Below, in pieces: positions 45,733 to 56,872 of a stretch of DNA of 64,000 nt. Every line of letters starts with the position of its first letter. Positions within the stretch are counted from its first letter, which is position 1. The notes beneath the pieces were generated by a model. That model was not told the origin of the DNA and did no database searches. It saw only the letters and a program-made list of their open reading frames with translations. Source of the DNA: Trichobilharzia regenti (Eukaryota; Platyhelminthes; Trematoda; Strigeidida; Schistosomatidae); NCBI GenBank assembly GCA_944472135.2, contig CALYDD020000351.1:1-64000 (forward strand). The letters are read 5' to 3'. Made by a program: the position numbers and the translations under genes.

Positions 45733-45820
45733 TGAGCGTCGGTTGCACAGTGGTGGAGTGCTTAACAAACATACAGGTGGCTTAGGGTTCGATCCTCAGC
45801 GGACACACTCCTTTACCTCG
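45733..45820 (+). mobile_element. Truncated tRNA-headed SINE, type B
   Basis: The head GAGCGTCGGTTGCACAGTGG and box B GGTTCGATCCT are recognisable, the middle is changed, and the body starts with ACTCCTTTACCTCGC and then breaks off. It lies just 5' of the RTE relic. Confidence 0.65.
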
Positions 45821-45839
45821 CCGCACTACGGATCATCAC

Positions 45840-46878
45840 TGAAAACAGTTTGGAATGGCAGTCACCTCTCTACCTCAACTTCATAGACTTTGAAAATGCC
45901 TTCGATAGAGCAGCGTCGATCGAGAGGTCATTTGGAAACTACTTTGCTACTACCAAGGGGTACTATCGACAATTATACATCTCATCCAACAGTTATACGA
46001 CAAGGCTGCATGCCAAGTAATCGACAACGGGAAACTTACGGAAGCCTTCGAAGTGAGGACGGGAGCGAGGCAAGGCTGGCTGTCTACTATCGCCAATGAT
46101 TTTCCTGATTGCAGTAGATTGAATAATGCGACAGACAACGGCAACCAACGAGGGAACAGGCATAAAATGGACTCACACAAAAAACTTGGAGGATCTGGAT
46201 TTCACCGATGCGATATATGTCTTATTTCCCACGAACTGGAAGATATGCAAGTGAAAAGCAACAAGTTGGCAGAAAATGCATCAAAGATGGTACTTAAATT
46301 CAGGTGAACATAGATAAAACAGAGGTGATGAAGATTCCTGGCCAACACCAACAACCACAGCAACAACAACAGACAACAATCAGAATAAATAGGAGGAACC
46401 TGAAAGAAACAACCTCCTTTACCTACCTACCTGGGAAGCATCGTTTCAACTAAAGGCGGACGGAACTGACGAGGATATCAGTGTCAGAATCGGAAAAGCA
46501 AGACAAGCTTTCACTACTCTCAAGTCTGTGTAGAGGTCAACAGCACTCAGCATAAAAAATAAGATCCTGATTTCCAACTGCAATGTGAAGTCAGTCACTG
46601 CTACTATACGGATCAGAGACTTGCACTGCGTGTCATAAAGAGCATCTCAAACAAACTTCAGACCTTCATTAACAGTCGTCTTCGCTCAATACTCAAGATC
46701 AGATGGCCGGCCAGAAAAGATCAGCAACAGGGATCTCTGGCAATGAGCGAACCAATTAGGGACCGATTGTGCAACAAACAGGCAGAAAGAAATGGAGATG
46801 GATTGAACATACGCTGAAGAAACCATCAAATGACATCACTAGACAAGCCCTCGAGTGGAATCCGAAAGGGGTAAGGTA
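45840..46878 (+). pseudogene. RTE-like LINE relic, reverse transcriptase and C-terminal part
   Basis: Starts inside the RT (LNFIDFENAFDR, the DFEKAFD motif), then YYRQLYI and a broken RTGARQGW (RQGC motif). LDFADDICLISHKLEDMQ-like sequence is interrupted at the catalytic region: the DNA reads FTDAIYVLFPTNWK in one frame, so YADD is not intact. After frameshifts come EVMKIPGQHQQ, RIGKARQAFTTLKSV, KWRWIEHTLKKPSND and ITRQALEWNPKG, where it stops at about 46878 before the GRP tail that survives at 170-385. It is 5'-truncated and also lacks its 3' end, unusual for a simple LINE insertion, so later deletion is likely. Confidence 0.75.
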
Positions 46879-47395
46879 AGATATTTCTGCCCTTTCTAAA
46901 TGTAATACTTCAAATTCTCGGAGAGCTTGTTACTTGTGTGATATTTTCTTATCAAATTGTATTTAGCTGAATTAATACTTTGAGTTGATATAATAATAAT
47001 AGCTTTATTCCAAAAACAGTACTAATGATACAGCAAGGAATTTTCAGCATTCAGTAAAATATTGCATCTAATTTACTCAAAAACGACAAAAAAATTAAAA
47101 ATAAACATTACATAATAATAATAATGAGACGTTTTTATAGCAACTACATAGCAAAATACTGTATGCAATACGGAGAAAAATATGCATAAAGGATAAAATT
47201 GTAGTAATAATAGTAACAACAACTAACATAAAATAGCAAAGTTATAATTAAACAATAGAAAGTGTGACACCATATAATACAGAAAGGTAAACAATGAAAG
47301 GGTTGATTCACTGTGCTAATTACATAGTACCTTACGTGTTTCATGTCTAACAGAGTCTTTGTTACATAAAGTACGGGCTAGATAGGGTATTTTGG
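46879..47395. other. No gene recognised
   Basis: A-rich and AAT-rich sequence, with nothing coding seen. Confidence 0.5.
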
Positions 47396-47650
47396 AATTT
47401 CTTTACTTAGTGGTACGAGTACAGAAATTCTACAATTTGCACAGACATTCCGTGTTACGTTACTTCTACCCTTCGTATGACGTTTCTTTGTTTTATTTTC
47501 GTATCTCCGAAGTTCTTCTGCAACTATGAATCATTTGCTCTCTTTGATGGAAAATCTATCTTCCCCGCTATTCGTTTTTTTATGCCGATGAACTTTTCTT
47601 TCTGTACTACTTATTAATCTGATCAGTAGCTCACACCACAGTACGGATAG
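47396..47650 (+). repeat. Dispersed repeat R1, internal fragment
   Basis: Collinear with 42460-42710 (for example TTTGCACAGACATTCCGTGT against TTTGCACAGATCTCCCGTGT, and the shared end around CAGTAGCTCACACCACA). Confidence 0.55.
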
Positions 47651-48360
47651 GCACACAATAGATTTAGTTAATCTCTACAGATTATATCAAAACGTTGGTT
47701 GAATAGATGATAATGAGTCTTTAAAATGTTAACATCTTGATGAGACTTCCGCTTTACATGAAATATACAGTATGCCAATGGACTTAATCAAGTTTGTACA
47801 TGTCGATGAGGGAAAGAAACACCATTAAAACTGGAAGCTGTGGTTTGAATTTGTTGAATTTAGTTTTCAGAACACAGTGGATTTGTAGTAACCATCATGT
47901 TGTATGTGTACTGGATTAATTTACCTGTAACCTTAAGGAATATGTATTTGTATCATTTTCGTATAACCTAGTCGCCATTCCGCTTATTTTAAAAGTCGTG
48001 CCATTAGGAGTGCCCTAATGTAATAGCTTCTAGTTGCCTGCTGCAATTTTATTTGCTACTCATAAAATGTTCTATGGGAACATTCATTTTATGAAAGCCG
48101 AAGACATTCATCAGTAAGGCTGAAAAATGTAGAAGACTGAATAGAACAAAATCATAAAAGTCTACTCAACGAAAGTGAGACAGACATCAATCAAATAATG
48201 GTTAGAATTAGTTAGTCAACATTTCGTTTTCTAAAGTGAAAATAAGTTTTTGTAATCATCTTCACCAACTGCCATACTTATAACCAAGAAAACTATCGAA
48301 AGATTTGCGATATTTCGTCCATTTATTCTGTAATTAATCGCCACAGATAATTACTATCTG
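47651..48360. other. No gene recognised
   Basis: AT-rich sequence with nothing recognised. Confidence 0.5.
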
Positions 48361-48560
48361 TCATACATTTAGTTAGGCTTACAGATAATTCCGTCTTGGT
48401 TTGTTTATTAGATTTATCACACAGTGAAACAGTATTATTTACTGGATAAATAATACTGTTTCGCTGTGTGATATGGAATTACTTACTACCACACTGCCCA
48501 AGTTTTACACATATATTAAGATAATTCCGCCTTTTGAAAAATTCTGCAGCTTACATTGGG
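48361..48560. repeat. Inverted pair of R1 ends forming a 25-bp-arm palindrome
   Basis: Arms 48417-48441 and 48447-48471 pair at 24 of 25 positions around a 5-nt loop (CTGGA). Each arm is the same R1 segment (TAAATAATACTGTTTC...GTGTGA). The left half continues outward as R1 on the minus strand and the right half as R1 on the plus strand (ATGGAATTACTTACTACC), so two R1 ends meet head to head. Confidence 0.75.
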
Positions 48561-49905
48561 ACTATTTGACTATACTTTTCTTCACACCATTGTTGAACTT
48601 GTGGAAGCCGAAAGATACCAAAGTATACGTTCATTGTAAAATAGTAAAAATAATGAATTTACTGCACATCATGGTTTTTAATTTAGATTGAATAAGGACA
48701 CGACCTGGTTTAGCGCGCAGTACGGACGACACAACTTCCTGCTTTCTACTATTCCCAATCATCTCTGGCTCGTATCTGATCTGTACATCCACACTCGGAT
48801 CCTGATTTTCTATCCGCAAGTACCTCGGGCTGTTGGCATACTCTTACGTGGAGTAAGCAACTACATACTAAAATAGGACTACTTCATCACTATAATTCTT
48901 TACTTGTGTATTTTGGTATAATTATAACTCGCCAAGCAAGTATATGTATTTTAGTTTGTGTGGACTGAATTCCTCTATACATCCATAAGTTTGTATTTGT
49001 TTTGTCCTTTTTATTCGCGTATAAATGAGCTTAGCCACTTAGTCCACAACAAACCTATTCTCACTGATAACTCTTTCATCAATTAAGTTGACGTTTGAAG
49101 TTAAAACTATCATAATTTTCCGTTTAATCATATTCTAACCTTTAAAGAAATTAAGTAATTTACTTATTACATTTTGTACACGTCTGTATAGCAAAGAAAA
49201 TGCAATTCAGGTGAGAAAAATAATAATATTCAATCATTTTAAAATGTAGATTCAGACATTCCTGCAAACTAGTGTGGTGTGTTGCGGACTAATAGGAATC
49301 GGCCAAAACTGAAATGAACATTTTGAGTCGATGGCTACGGAAGTAGAAGTGTTCATTCTTCATATCTGGATTTAATTTACGTTGTGGAAATGAAGTGACG
49401 TCATTGGACAATTTGTTTAACATTGGGCCGACTGCCAACCAGTCGGAAAAGTTTATTCTTCTTTGATCCAGCCGAACTTTAATGTAGTTGAGTGCGTATA
49501 AAAATTATGTGTTTCCTTAATAGTGGTCCGTTCCAAATTCTCTTCTGTCCTTACATCAGTGAATAAACCTTTTATGAAACCCGATCAAGGTTTGACTTTA
49601 TGATTCCTTAAACATTCATTCACTACGGAAGAAAAAGTAAACATTTTCTATCGATAATGTACATTGAAATCTCTCTGATATTGTAAGCAATAATCTCAAA
49701 TTTTCGTCCAGGAAAACAATCAGTTTGATTTCTAGAAATTTAAGTTTTAATTATTTCAAGAAAATGCACTTTAAAAATTACTGTTATACAATTAGTACGT
49801 GGTAGTACTGCGAAGACATTAACGGTTATGTGGAAAGATATTATCTCGTTGTGGAAACCGGTGTTTTTTGGATCACCGATACTCCCTAAAATTTCTGGTA
49901 GGTTT

Positions 49906-49907
<2 letters not shown>
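48561..49907. other. No gene recognised
   Basis: AT-rich, short frames only. Confidence 0.5.

Positions 49908-49970
<63 letters not shown>
49908..49970. repeat. (AT)n microsatellite
   Basis: About 31 uninterrupted AT dinucleotides. Confidence 0.97.
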
Positions 49971-49973
<3 letters not shown>

Positions 49974-50198
49974 AACGCATTTATTTGTTGGCAGCTCGAC
50001 ACACAGATATAGTTAGAATACCTCTACCATACAGTAGAATCACAATTAGCACATATCTTCGGTATTGTGCTGCTTTGTCTTTCACAATGTTATTCTTTGT
50101 CTGTCTATCATGTTTTCTAATTGGTTTCTCAAGCATCGTTCATTACACCCATCTCTCCACTATTCGAAATTCTTGACGCCGATATACATGCTTTTATC

Positions 50199-50386
50199 TG
50201 CGTCGGTGGCACAGTGATTAGAACGCTCGCCGACCATGCAAATGCTTCGGTTTTGATCTCCAGCCGACGCACAACTGATGTCAATGTTCGACCTGCAAAA
50301 TTTGGGCTAGCGATATCACATGCTGAAAATTCCATACTTGCACAAAAATACTGTGTGGAATCAAGCTGTAATAAAATAAAATAAAA
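50199..50386 (+). mobile_element. tRNA-headed SINE, body type A
   Basis: Head TGCGTCGGTGGCACAGTG with a decayed box B (GGTTTTGATCTCC). The type A body (GACCTGCAAAATTTGGGC) and an AATAAAATAAAATAAAATT tail follow. It aligns with 3457-3650. Confidence 0.8.
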
Positions 50387-50984
50387 TTATGCTTATAAAC
50401 CCTGTCAGTAGCATACGCCACGGTAGGTTTACCATGATGCGATTGAAAGCACTAAACTAACTATATTCAGAAGGTTATATTGTAAATTACATGGTTTTTT
50501 GTTATATCTAGTAAATCTAACAAGCAGTTAATTTTATTTGAAGTTCATGTTAGTTAAAATGGCTAAAGAGTTCAACGTAGTTTAGTTCAGAAATAATTGG
50601 TAATTCATTGCATTAAGTCATAATCCTATTATACAATGAAATGACTTAATTTGAAAAACTTAAAATCTTAAAATTTAGACTTTGTCACTGAATGATAATA
50701 AGCTAATCAATAGATCTGAGGACACTTTGACTAAACCTACATCAACCAATAACGGAGACACAATAAAGTCATTTGACAAGACGACTATCTCATGCGGCTA
50801 TTTCCAGTATTATTTTAGATGATGTAAGTTTGTAAAATTATATTTGTACGTTTGTTGTGAAAGACACGATTTTTATTCATTGATTTACATGTTAGAAGAA
50901 AAATATGTTCCTTTGAAGTTATAAAACATCAAAGATGAAGCTTCTTGAAAAGAGTGAAACAAAAAAGTATTCTAATTAGAAGTT
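50387..50984. other. No gene recognised
   Basis: AT-rich sequence with no coding signal. Confidence 0.5.
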
Positions 50985-51188
50985 CATTTATTTTTATTTT
51001 TTTTGTTTTTTGATTACAGCTTGATTCCACACCGTATTTTTGGTACAAGTATGGAATTTTCAGCGTGGATATCGGTAGCCCAAATTTCGCAGGCCGACCA
51101 TAGATTTCAGGTGTGCGTCGGTGAGGGCTCGAACCCCGGACCATAAGCATGGTCGGCGAGAGTCCTAACCACTGTGCCACCGACGCAC
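50985..51188 (-). mobile_element. tRNA-headed SINE, body type A (3' half of a dimer)
   Basis: Minus-strand head ends at 51188 with GTGCGTCGGTGGCACAGTGG and box B GGTTCGAGCCC. The type A body leads to a long A-rich tail at 51011-50985. It directly follows a type B head in the same orientation. Confidence 0.85.
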
Positions 51189-51270
51189 AAAGGAGTGCGC
51201 CGGCCGGGGATCGAACCGCGGACCATATGCATGGTTGGCGAGCGTGCTAACCGCTATACCACCGACGCAC
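51189..51270 (-). mobile_element. tRNA-headed SINE head, type B (5' half of a dimer)
   Basis: Minus-strand head GTGCGTCGGTGGTATAGCGG with box B GGTTCGATCCC. It ends in the type B junction ACTCCTTT, where the next head begins, so the two heads are in tandem with no A-tail between them. Confidence 0.8.
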
Positions 51271-53389
51271 TGTACTAAAAAGTTGTATAAATCATGAGTT
51301 TATTTTTGAAACTATAACAACCTTAATTAAATTGAAACTCGCATAATAAAACCGATTCAGTTCAAAGTGAGCTATCAAAAATACGTGTCATATAAGAACT
51401 TCTGTCACAGAAGAAGTAATCACCTACATTTGTGGGAGGCTATAAACAGTAAATGAACAGTAGAGAACTACCTCTATACAACAAAGGTCTCAATTTCTTC
51501 CCAGTACTTTTGTACATTCATTGTAACTGATGTGTATTCATCTTCCAGAAAAACTGGAAGTTTGGAACTAAAGACTTCAACTTTTTCAATCAATATACAT
51601 TCACTTTAATTCAAGGGAACTATCACTTCATGAGTTTGTGTTATAACTGCACTGAATTGAATGAGAACCGTAGTCACTTTGTTATGTCTGCGTCTGGCTG
51701 ATATACCTATTTGCCTGTGGTACCTTGCGATTCACTAAGCCAAGCAAATATCAAAAGACAAAGGCTGGCCTGTGACTGTAAGATGCTGTAATCCACTATA
51801 TATTGTAATGACAACTATTAGGAAAACACAACAACAATAAAGACGGCTAAAAGCGTTTGAAATAATTGATCGTATAGTCAATCACAATATGCGCGAGAAA
51901 TAATAATATAATATTTTATGCAGGATCCTATCAGTTTGTAATATGACACAGGTTTCCACCGATACATTAAAAGTCTATCCCTTGCTACCAACTGAGAATC
52001 CCCTTCTTCTTAGAAAAGCTGATTTAATATTAAGGTGTTATATTGAAGAACAGTGCTTTCTACGGTCAAATATACTGCTCAAAATAAAACAATATACGAA
52101 TTAATCTTAGATTTCACTTCCTTGTCCAACGAACAACTCTGTCTGCCTCTTTATATTTTCTATTTTGGTTCACCAATATCCGACAACAGTAAATCGAAAG
52201 GTGTTGTGTGGAGATTCGGATGTAGTGTATTAGCCATATAGTTAAACTAAGTAGCAAGCCATTAATATACAGATAAACTGCAAACAAATGTCCTTTAAAT
52301 TCTAGGTAATCTTAATATAAAAAGTGAATATGAAGTGTGATCTGTACATGTTGTCATCTGCGGGAGAAATCCCTGAAGTGGAGTATCATGCCCCTCGAAC
52401 CTGTTAAGAGCAGTAATTTAGAGTTTGGAGAATTCGTGTCATTTAAGGGTTGCAAAGAGCAGAGGGGATTACGAACTAGGTACAATTTCCTGAAATATTA
52501 CTCATGTTACATTTTGAACAAAAAAATATTTAACGAGCTTTTGTCTTTAGGTTTCTTTTAGATTAAGACTGGCGTAGCAATGACCGAATAAGAATCTGTA
52601 AAAGTCAGTTAACATGAAGTTATCAGAAGACTAAGGAGTGGGAAATATTCCCATTTCATTAATTAATAGTTGGTGTGAACGAAGAATTAATTGATTCGCT
52701 TACCACCTAACTGATGAGAAAAACAACACTCAAAATTGGAACCTGGCTGTCTTGTGTAATTGTAGAAAGGATACCGAAATAAGAAAACCAGTGCCTGATC
52801 GAAGTTTTAGCTGTTATCTCTGATAATTTGCCTTTAAAATAGTAGAATTGTTGTTGGCCACTATGTAAGTCCATCTACACATGTTACAATGTATGATGGT
52901 CCATCAGAAGGTGGTTGTTACCTAAGTGAGTGAAAATATAGGCGACAGTACCAAGTTTAAATTGTGGTAAATATGCCTTGTGAAGCTATTTTGTGTCAAT
53001 GGATTTTCATTTTTTGAAAATTTTTGCAACTTTACGATCATTAACTTACATCACTATTCATGCGTAGCCTGACAAACAGTTCGGTGACCAAATTCACGGG
53101 ACCAGGGAATGGTAATTTATGCATATTCATAAAAATAGTTTTTTCTCATAGATTTCGGTACGGATAGACATTTTTAGGCATGAGAAACATTATAACAATA
53201 AAGAACTGTCAAGCGGCACGTGTTCTGCAAGATTATATGCCACATATTTTACAGCTAGGTAAACAGCAAGTTATCTTCTTCGGTAAGCAGTTTGTTACGT
53301 CTGAGTATCATTACATTATCCACTTTACTCAATTCACAGACTATTTGTTCATTCATGTTTGAAAACATCTTTACTCATACTTGTCTACC
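51271..53389. other. No gene recognised
   Basis: AT-rich unique-looking sequence flanking the gag array on its left. Short frames only (52053-52241, 52337-52561 and 53180-53362, all plus), none with a motif. Confidence 0.5.
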
Positions 53390-53583
53390 TGTGGTGATTG
53401 ACAATTTCTATCTCTGTATTGTTTAAGTACTTACTGTTGATTGCTAATATGTTTCATATATGAATTGCATTAGAATTCTGCTAAATACAAATTCCTGAAT
53501 CCCGCCCTCTCTGTGTTTTTGTTGGATTCTTGTAATTCGGTCATCTCGAAATACTAATACTACGATTACAATAAATTACTACA
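53390..53583 (+). repeat. LTR 0 (left outer LTR)
   Basis: 194 bp. Same as the inner LTRs for the first about 150 bp, then diverged near its 3' end (ACTACGATTACAATAA instead of ATTCCAAGTACAATTAA). The left flank is CTTGTCTACC; the matching target-site duplication would lie beyond the window. Confidence 0.85.
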
Positions 53584-53596
53584 AATTGGCGTCGCG

Positions 53597-55039
53597 ATGG
53601 AACAAAATAACCTGGGAAAATTTCCTATAAATGCTACTCCGCGGGAGACTGCTGATTATTCGTAAAGCTTCGACGCGTGGTGCATTTCAAAGAATGTTCG
53701 GGATGACAAAATACCAGCACATTTCATCACTGCTATTGGGCTAGATGCATATAGCCTAGTAAAGACTCTGTCATTCCCAGATAAAGCAATTTATCTGCCA
53801 CAATATAAACTCCGTTAACTTCTTATAAATCACTTTCATGTAACAACATTTGAGACCAGAGAGAGGGCTCACTTCAACAAACTGGTACGTTCTCCCAACC
53901 AGAAGATTCGAGACTTCATTCTTCAACTTCAAATTCAAGCTTCAATGTGTAACTTTGGAGATCAGCTGCATACTCAACTACATGATCGTCTAATTGCTGG
54001 AATCAATATTCCTAAGTTAGAGAAAGAGTTAATTCAGATTCCTTCTTGTACCTTTCAAACTGCTAAAGATTTATGTATTACATATGAAGATGTCAACAGT
54101 GAATACTCTGCTCCCAATACGTCAGTATCTGATGTCATGCTGTCCAAAGTCGAAAATACAAGTGTTCATGGAAAGCAATCCAAATTGTCGTCCACAGGTA
54201 ATAGAATGCAGCGAGAGATCAAAAACATTAAACCTTGTTTTTCCTGTGGAAAGTTACATCTACGAAGCACTTGCCGTTTTCGGGGTGCTAAGTGTCACAA
54301 ATGTGGTAAAGTTGGACACATCAAGACAGTTTACAGAAGTTCGAATACTTATGTTGCTCAACATTCTTATAATTCTCCCAATCTGTCTAGTAAAATGGAG
54401 TCAATATGTCTTTCAACCTTTCAAAATACTCAAGCTAATCCAATGAAAACCTCCACTACAAGTTCGGCAACTCAAGTGTCAACTGTTTTCAAAAATGAGG
54501 TAGCTGAGTTACAATGTGAACTGTCGAAAACACGAAAAGACCTGAATGAGATGAGAGAGCAACTGATTAAAATTGAGGAATTACTGCATATGCATAGACT
54601 ACGTCTGGTGAATGCAGAGCATACAAGTAGCCGTGAAAGTCCTGCAAAACTTTTCAAATCTCGAATTCTCAAAAAGCATCTGATGTCCACGACTTCTAAT
54701 GTACATTATTACAAAGGTAATGACTATAGACCTTCTGTTGGAATTATACTACGAAAAATGGGAAACCGAGTGGTGAAGATATTAGACATCAAAGATCACT
54801 CAGTTTATAACAGACACCTGGACAAAGTGACAATAAATGAAGTAGGTCGTTCCAATTATTATTTTAATGATTCCGCTAATAATCATGATTTTGTAGATAA
54901 TTCAGAAATAAGTCCAGATAACAGTGATGAAGATAATATCACAGAATCAGTTAGAAGGTCGCAGCTACTTGCAAGCAAACCGAGACATCGTTATAAATAC
55001 GGAATGAGATATTCGACGTGTGGCGGATGTGGTGATTGA
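53597..55039 (+). pseudogene. gag: Unit 0 gag-like ORF, disrupted
   Basis: Starts at the equivalent ATG (53597) but has TAA codons at 53663-53665 and 53816-53818. The first about 250 nt differ clearly from the other units; from about 53845 it is almost identical to them. The open remainder runs from about 53945 to the TGA at 55037-55039. The last cysteine of the second zinc knuckle is tyrosine (TVYRSS against TVCRSS), so even the intact part would have a damaged knuckle. Confidence 0.85.
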
Positions 55040-55221
55040 CAATTTCTATCTCTGTATTGTTTAAGTACTTACTGTTGATTGCTAATATGTTTCATATATG
55101 AATTGCATTAGAATTCTGCTAAATGCAAATTCCTGAATCCCGCCCTCTCTGTGTTTTTGTTGGATTCGTGTAATTCGGTCATCTCGAAATACTAATATTC
55201 CAAGTACAATTAATTACTACA
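55028..55221 (+). repeat. LTR 1
   Basis: 194 bp, TGTGGTGATTG to ATTACTACA. It overlaps the last four codons, including the stop, of the unit 0 ORF. Confidence 0.85.
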
Positions 55222-55234
55222 AATTGGCGTCGCG

Positions 55235-56677
55235 ATGGAGCTAAGTAACCGGGGAAAATTCCCCATTAATGGGTCTCCGCGGGAGATTGCTGATTATTTG
55301 GAATGCTTCGATGCGTTGTGCATTTCAAAGAATGTTCGGGATGACAAAATACCAGCACATTTCATCACTACTATTGGGCTTGATGCATATAGCCTAGTGA
55401 AGAATCTGGCGTTTCCAGATAAACCCATTTCTCTGTCATATGACAAGATCCGTGAACTTCTGACAAATCACTTTCATGTGACAACATTTGAGACCAGAGA
55501 GAGGGCTCACTTCAACAAACTGGTACGTTCTCCCAACCAGAAGATTCGAGACTTCATTCTTCAACTTCAAATTCAAGCTTCAATGTGTAACTTTGGAGAT
55601 CAGCTGCATACTCAACTACATGATCGTCTAATTGCTGGAATCAATATTCCTAAGTTAGAGAAAGAGTTAATTCAGATTCCTTCTTGTACCTTTCAAACTG
55701 CTAAAGATTTATGTATTACATATGAAGATGTCAACAGTGAATACTCTGCTCCCAATACGTCAGTATCTGATGTCATGCTGTCCAAAGTCGAAAATACAAG
55801 TGTTCATGGAAAGCAATCCAAATTGTCGTCCACAGGTAATAGAATGCAGCGAGAGATCAAAAACATTAAACCTTGTTTTTCCTGTGGAAAGTTACATCTA
55901 CGAAGCACTTGCCGTTTTCGGGGTGCTAAGTGTCACAAATGTGGTAAAGTTGGACACATCAAGACAGTTTGCAGAAGTTCAAATACTTATGTTGCTCAAC
56001 ATTCTTATAATTCTCCCAATCTGTCTAGTAAAATGGAGTCAATATGTCTTTCAACCTTTCAAAATACTCAAGCTAATCCAATGAAAACCTCCACTACAAG
56101 TTCGGCAACTCAAGTGTCAACTGTTTTCAAAAATGAGGTAGCTGAGTTACAATGTGAACTGTCGAAAACACGAAAAGACCTGAATGAGATGAGAGAGCAA
56201 CTGATTAAAATTGAGGAATTACTGCATATGCATAGACTACGTCTGGTGAATGCAGAGCATACAAGTAGCCGTGAAAGTCCTGCAAAACTTTTCAAATCTC
56301 GAATTCTCAAAAAGCATCTGATGTCCACGACTTCTAATGTACATTATTACAAAGGTAATGACTATAGACCTTCTGTTGGAATTATACTACAAAAAATGGG
56401 AAACCGAGTGGTGAAGATATTAGACATCAAAGATCACTCAGTTTATAACAGACACCTGGACAAAGTGACAATAAATGAAGTAGGTCGTTCCAATTATTAT
56501 TTTAATGATTCCGCTAATAATCATGATTTTGTAGATAATTCAGAAATAAGTCCAGATAACAGTGATGAAGATAATATCACAGAATCAGTTAGAAGGTCGC
56601 AGCTACTTGCAAGCAAACCGAGACATCGTTATAAATACGGAATGAGATATTCGACGTGTGGCGGATGTGGTGATTGA
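55235..56677 (+). CDS. gag: Gag-like protein with integrase C-terminal tail, unit 1 (reference description)
   Basis: 480 residues. Residues about 1-165 form a Ty3/Gypsy (Mag-like) Gag capsid region: FPINGSPREIADYLECFDAL, FHVTTFETRERAHFNKLVRS, then IRDFILQLQIQASMCNFGDQ and LHDRLIAGI. Residues 214-226 are a zinc knuckle with spacing CX2CX3HX4C (one residue short of canonical); 233-246 are a canonical CX2CX4HX4C knuckle. Residues about 298-335 form a likely coiled coil (VAELQCELSKTRKDLNEMRE). From about 340 the sequence resembles the end of a Ty3/Gypsy integrase: RESPAKLFKSR, then NDYRPSVGIILQKMGNRVVK (GPY/F-like module) and YNRHLDKV, then an acidic stretch. Protease, RT, RNase H and the integrase core are absent. 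The ATG (55235) follows the primer-binding-like site directly, and the stop TGA lies inside the next LTR. The product would assemble RNA-binding particles, with enzymes needed in trans. It has Q at residue 387. Confidence 0.85.
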   Translation: MELSNRGKFPINGSPREIADYLECFDALCISKNVRDDKIPAHFITTIGLDAYSLVKNLAFPDKPISLSYDKIRELLTNHFHVTTFETRERAHFNKLVRSPNQKIRDFILQLQIQASMCNFGDQLHTQLHDRLIAGINIPKLEKELIQIPSCTFQTAKDLCITYEDVNSEYSAPNTSVSDVMLSKVENTSVHGKQSKLSSTGNRMQREIKNIKPCFSCGKLHLRSTCRFRGAKCHKCGKVGHIKTVCRSSNTYVAQHSYNSPNLSSKMESICLSTFQNTQANPMKTSTTSSATQVSTVFKNEVAELQCELSKTRKDLNEMREQLIKIEELLHMHRLRLVNAEHTSSRESPAKLFKSRILKKHLMSTTSNVHYYKGNDYRPSVGIILQKMGNRVVKILDIKDHSVYNRHLDKVTINEVGRSNYYFNDSANNHDFVDNSEISPDNSDEDNITESVRRSQLLASKPRHRYKYGMRYSTCGGCGD

Positions 56678-56859
56678 CAATTTCTATCTCTGTATTGTTT
56701 AAGTACTTACTGTTGATTGCTAATATGTTTCATATATGAATTGCATTAGAATTCTGCTAAATGCAAATTCCTGAATCCCGCCCTCTCTGTGTTTTTGTTG
56801 GATTCGTGTAATTCGGTCATCTCGAAATACTAATATTCCAAGTACAATTAATTACTACA
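56666..56859 (+). repeat. LTR 2
   Basis: 194 bp, matching LTR 1 by eye. It overlaps the end of the unit 1 ORF. Confidence 0.85.
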
Positions 56860-56872
56860 AATTGGCGTCGCG

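Noticed and set aside
49828..50016. Open frame with a tyrosine-isoleucine repeat
   Set aside because: It is the translation of the (AT)n microsatellite.
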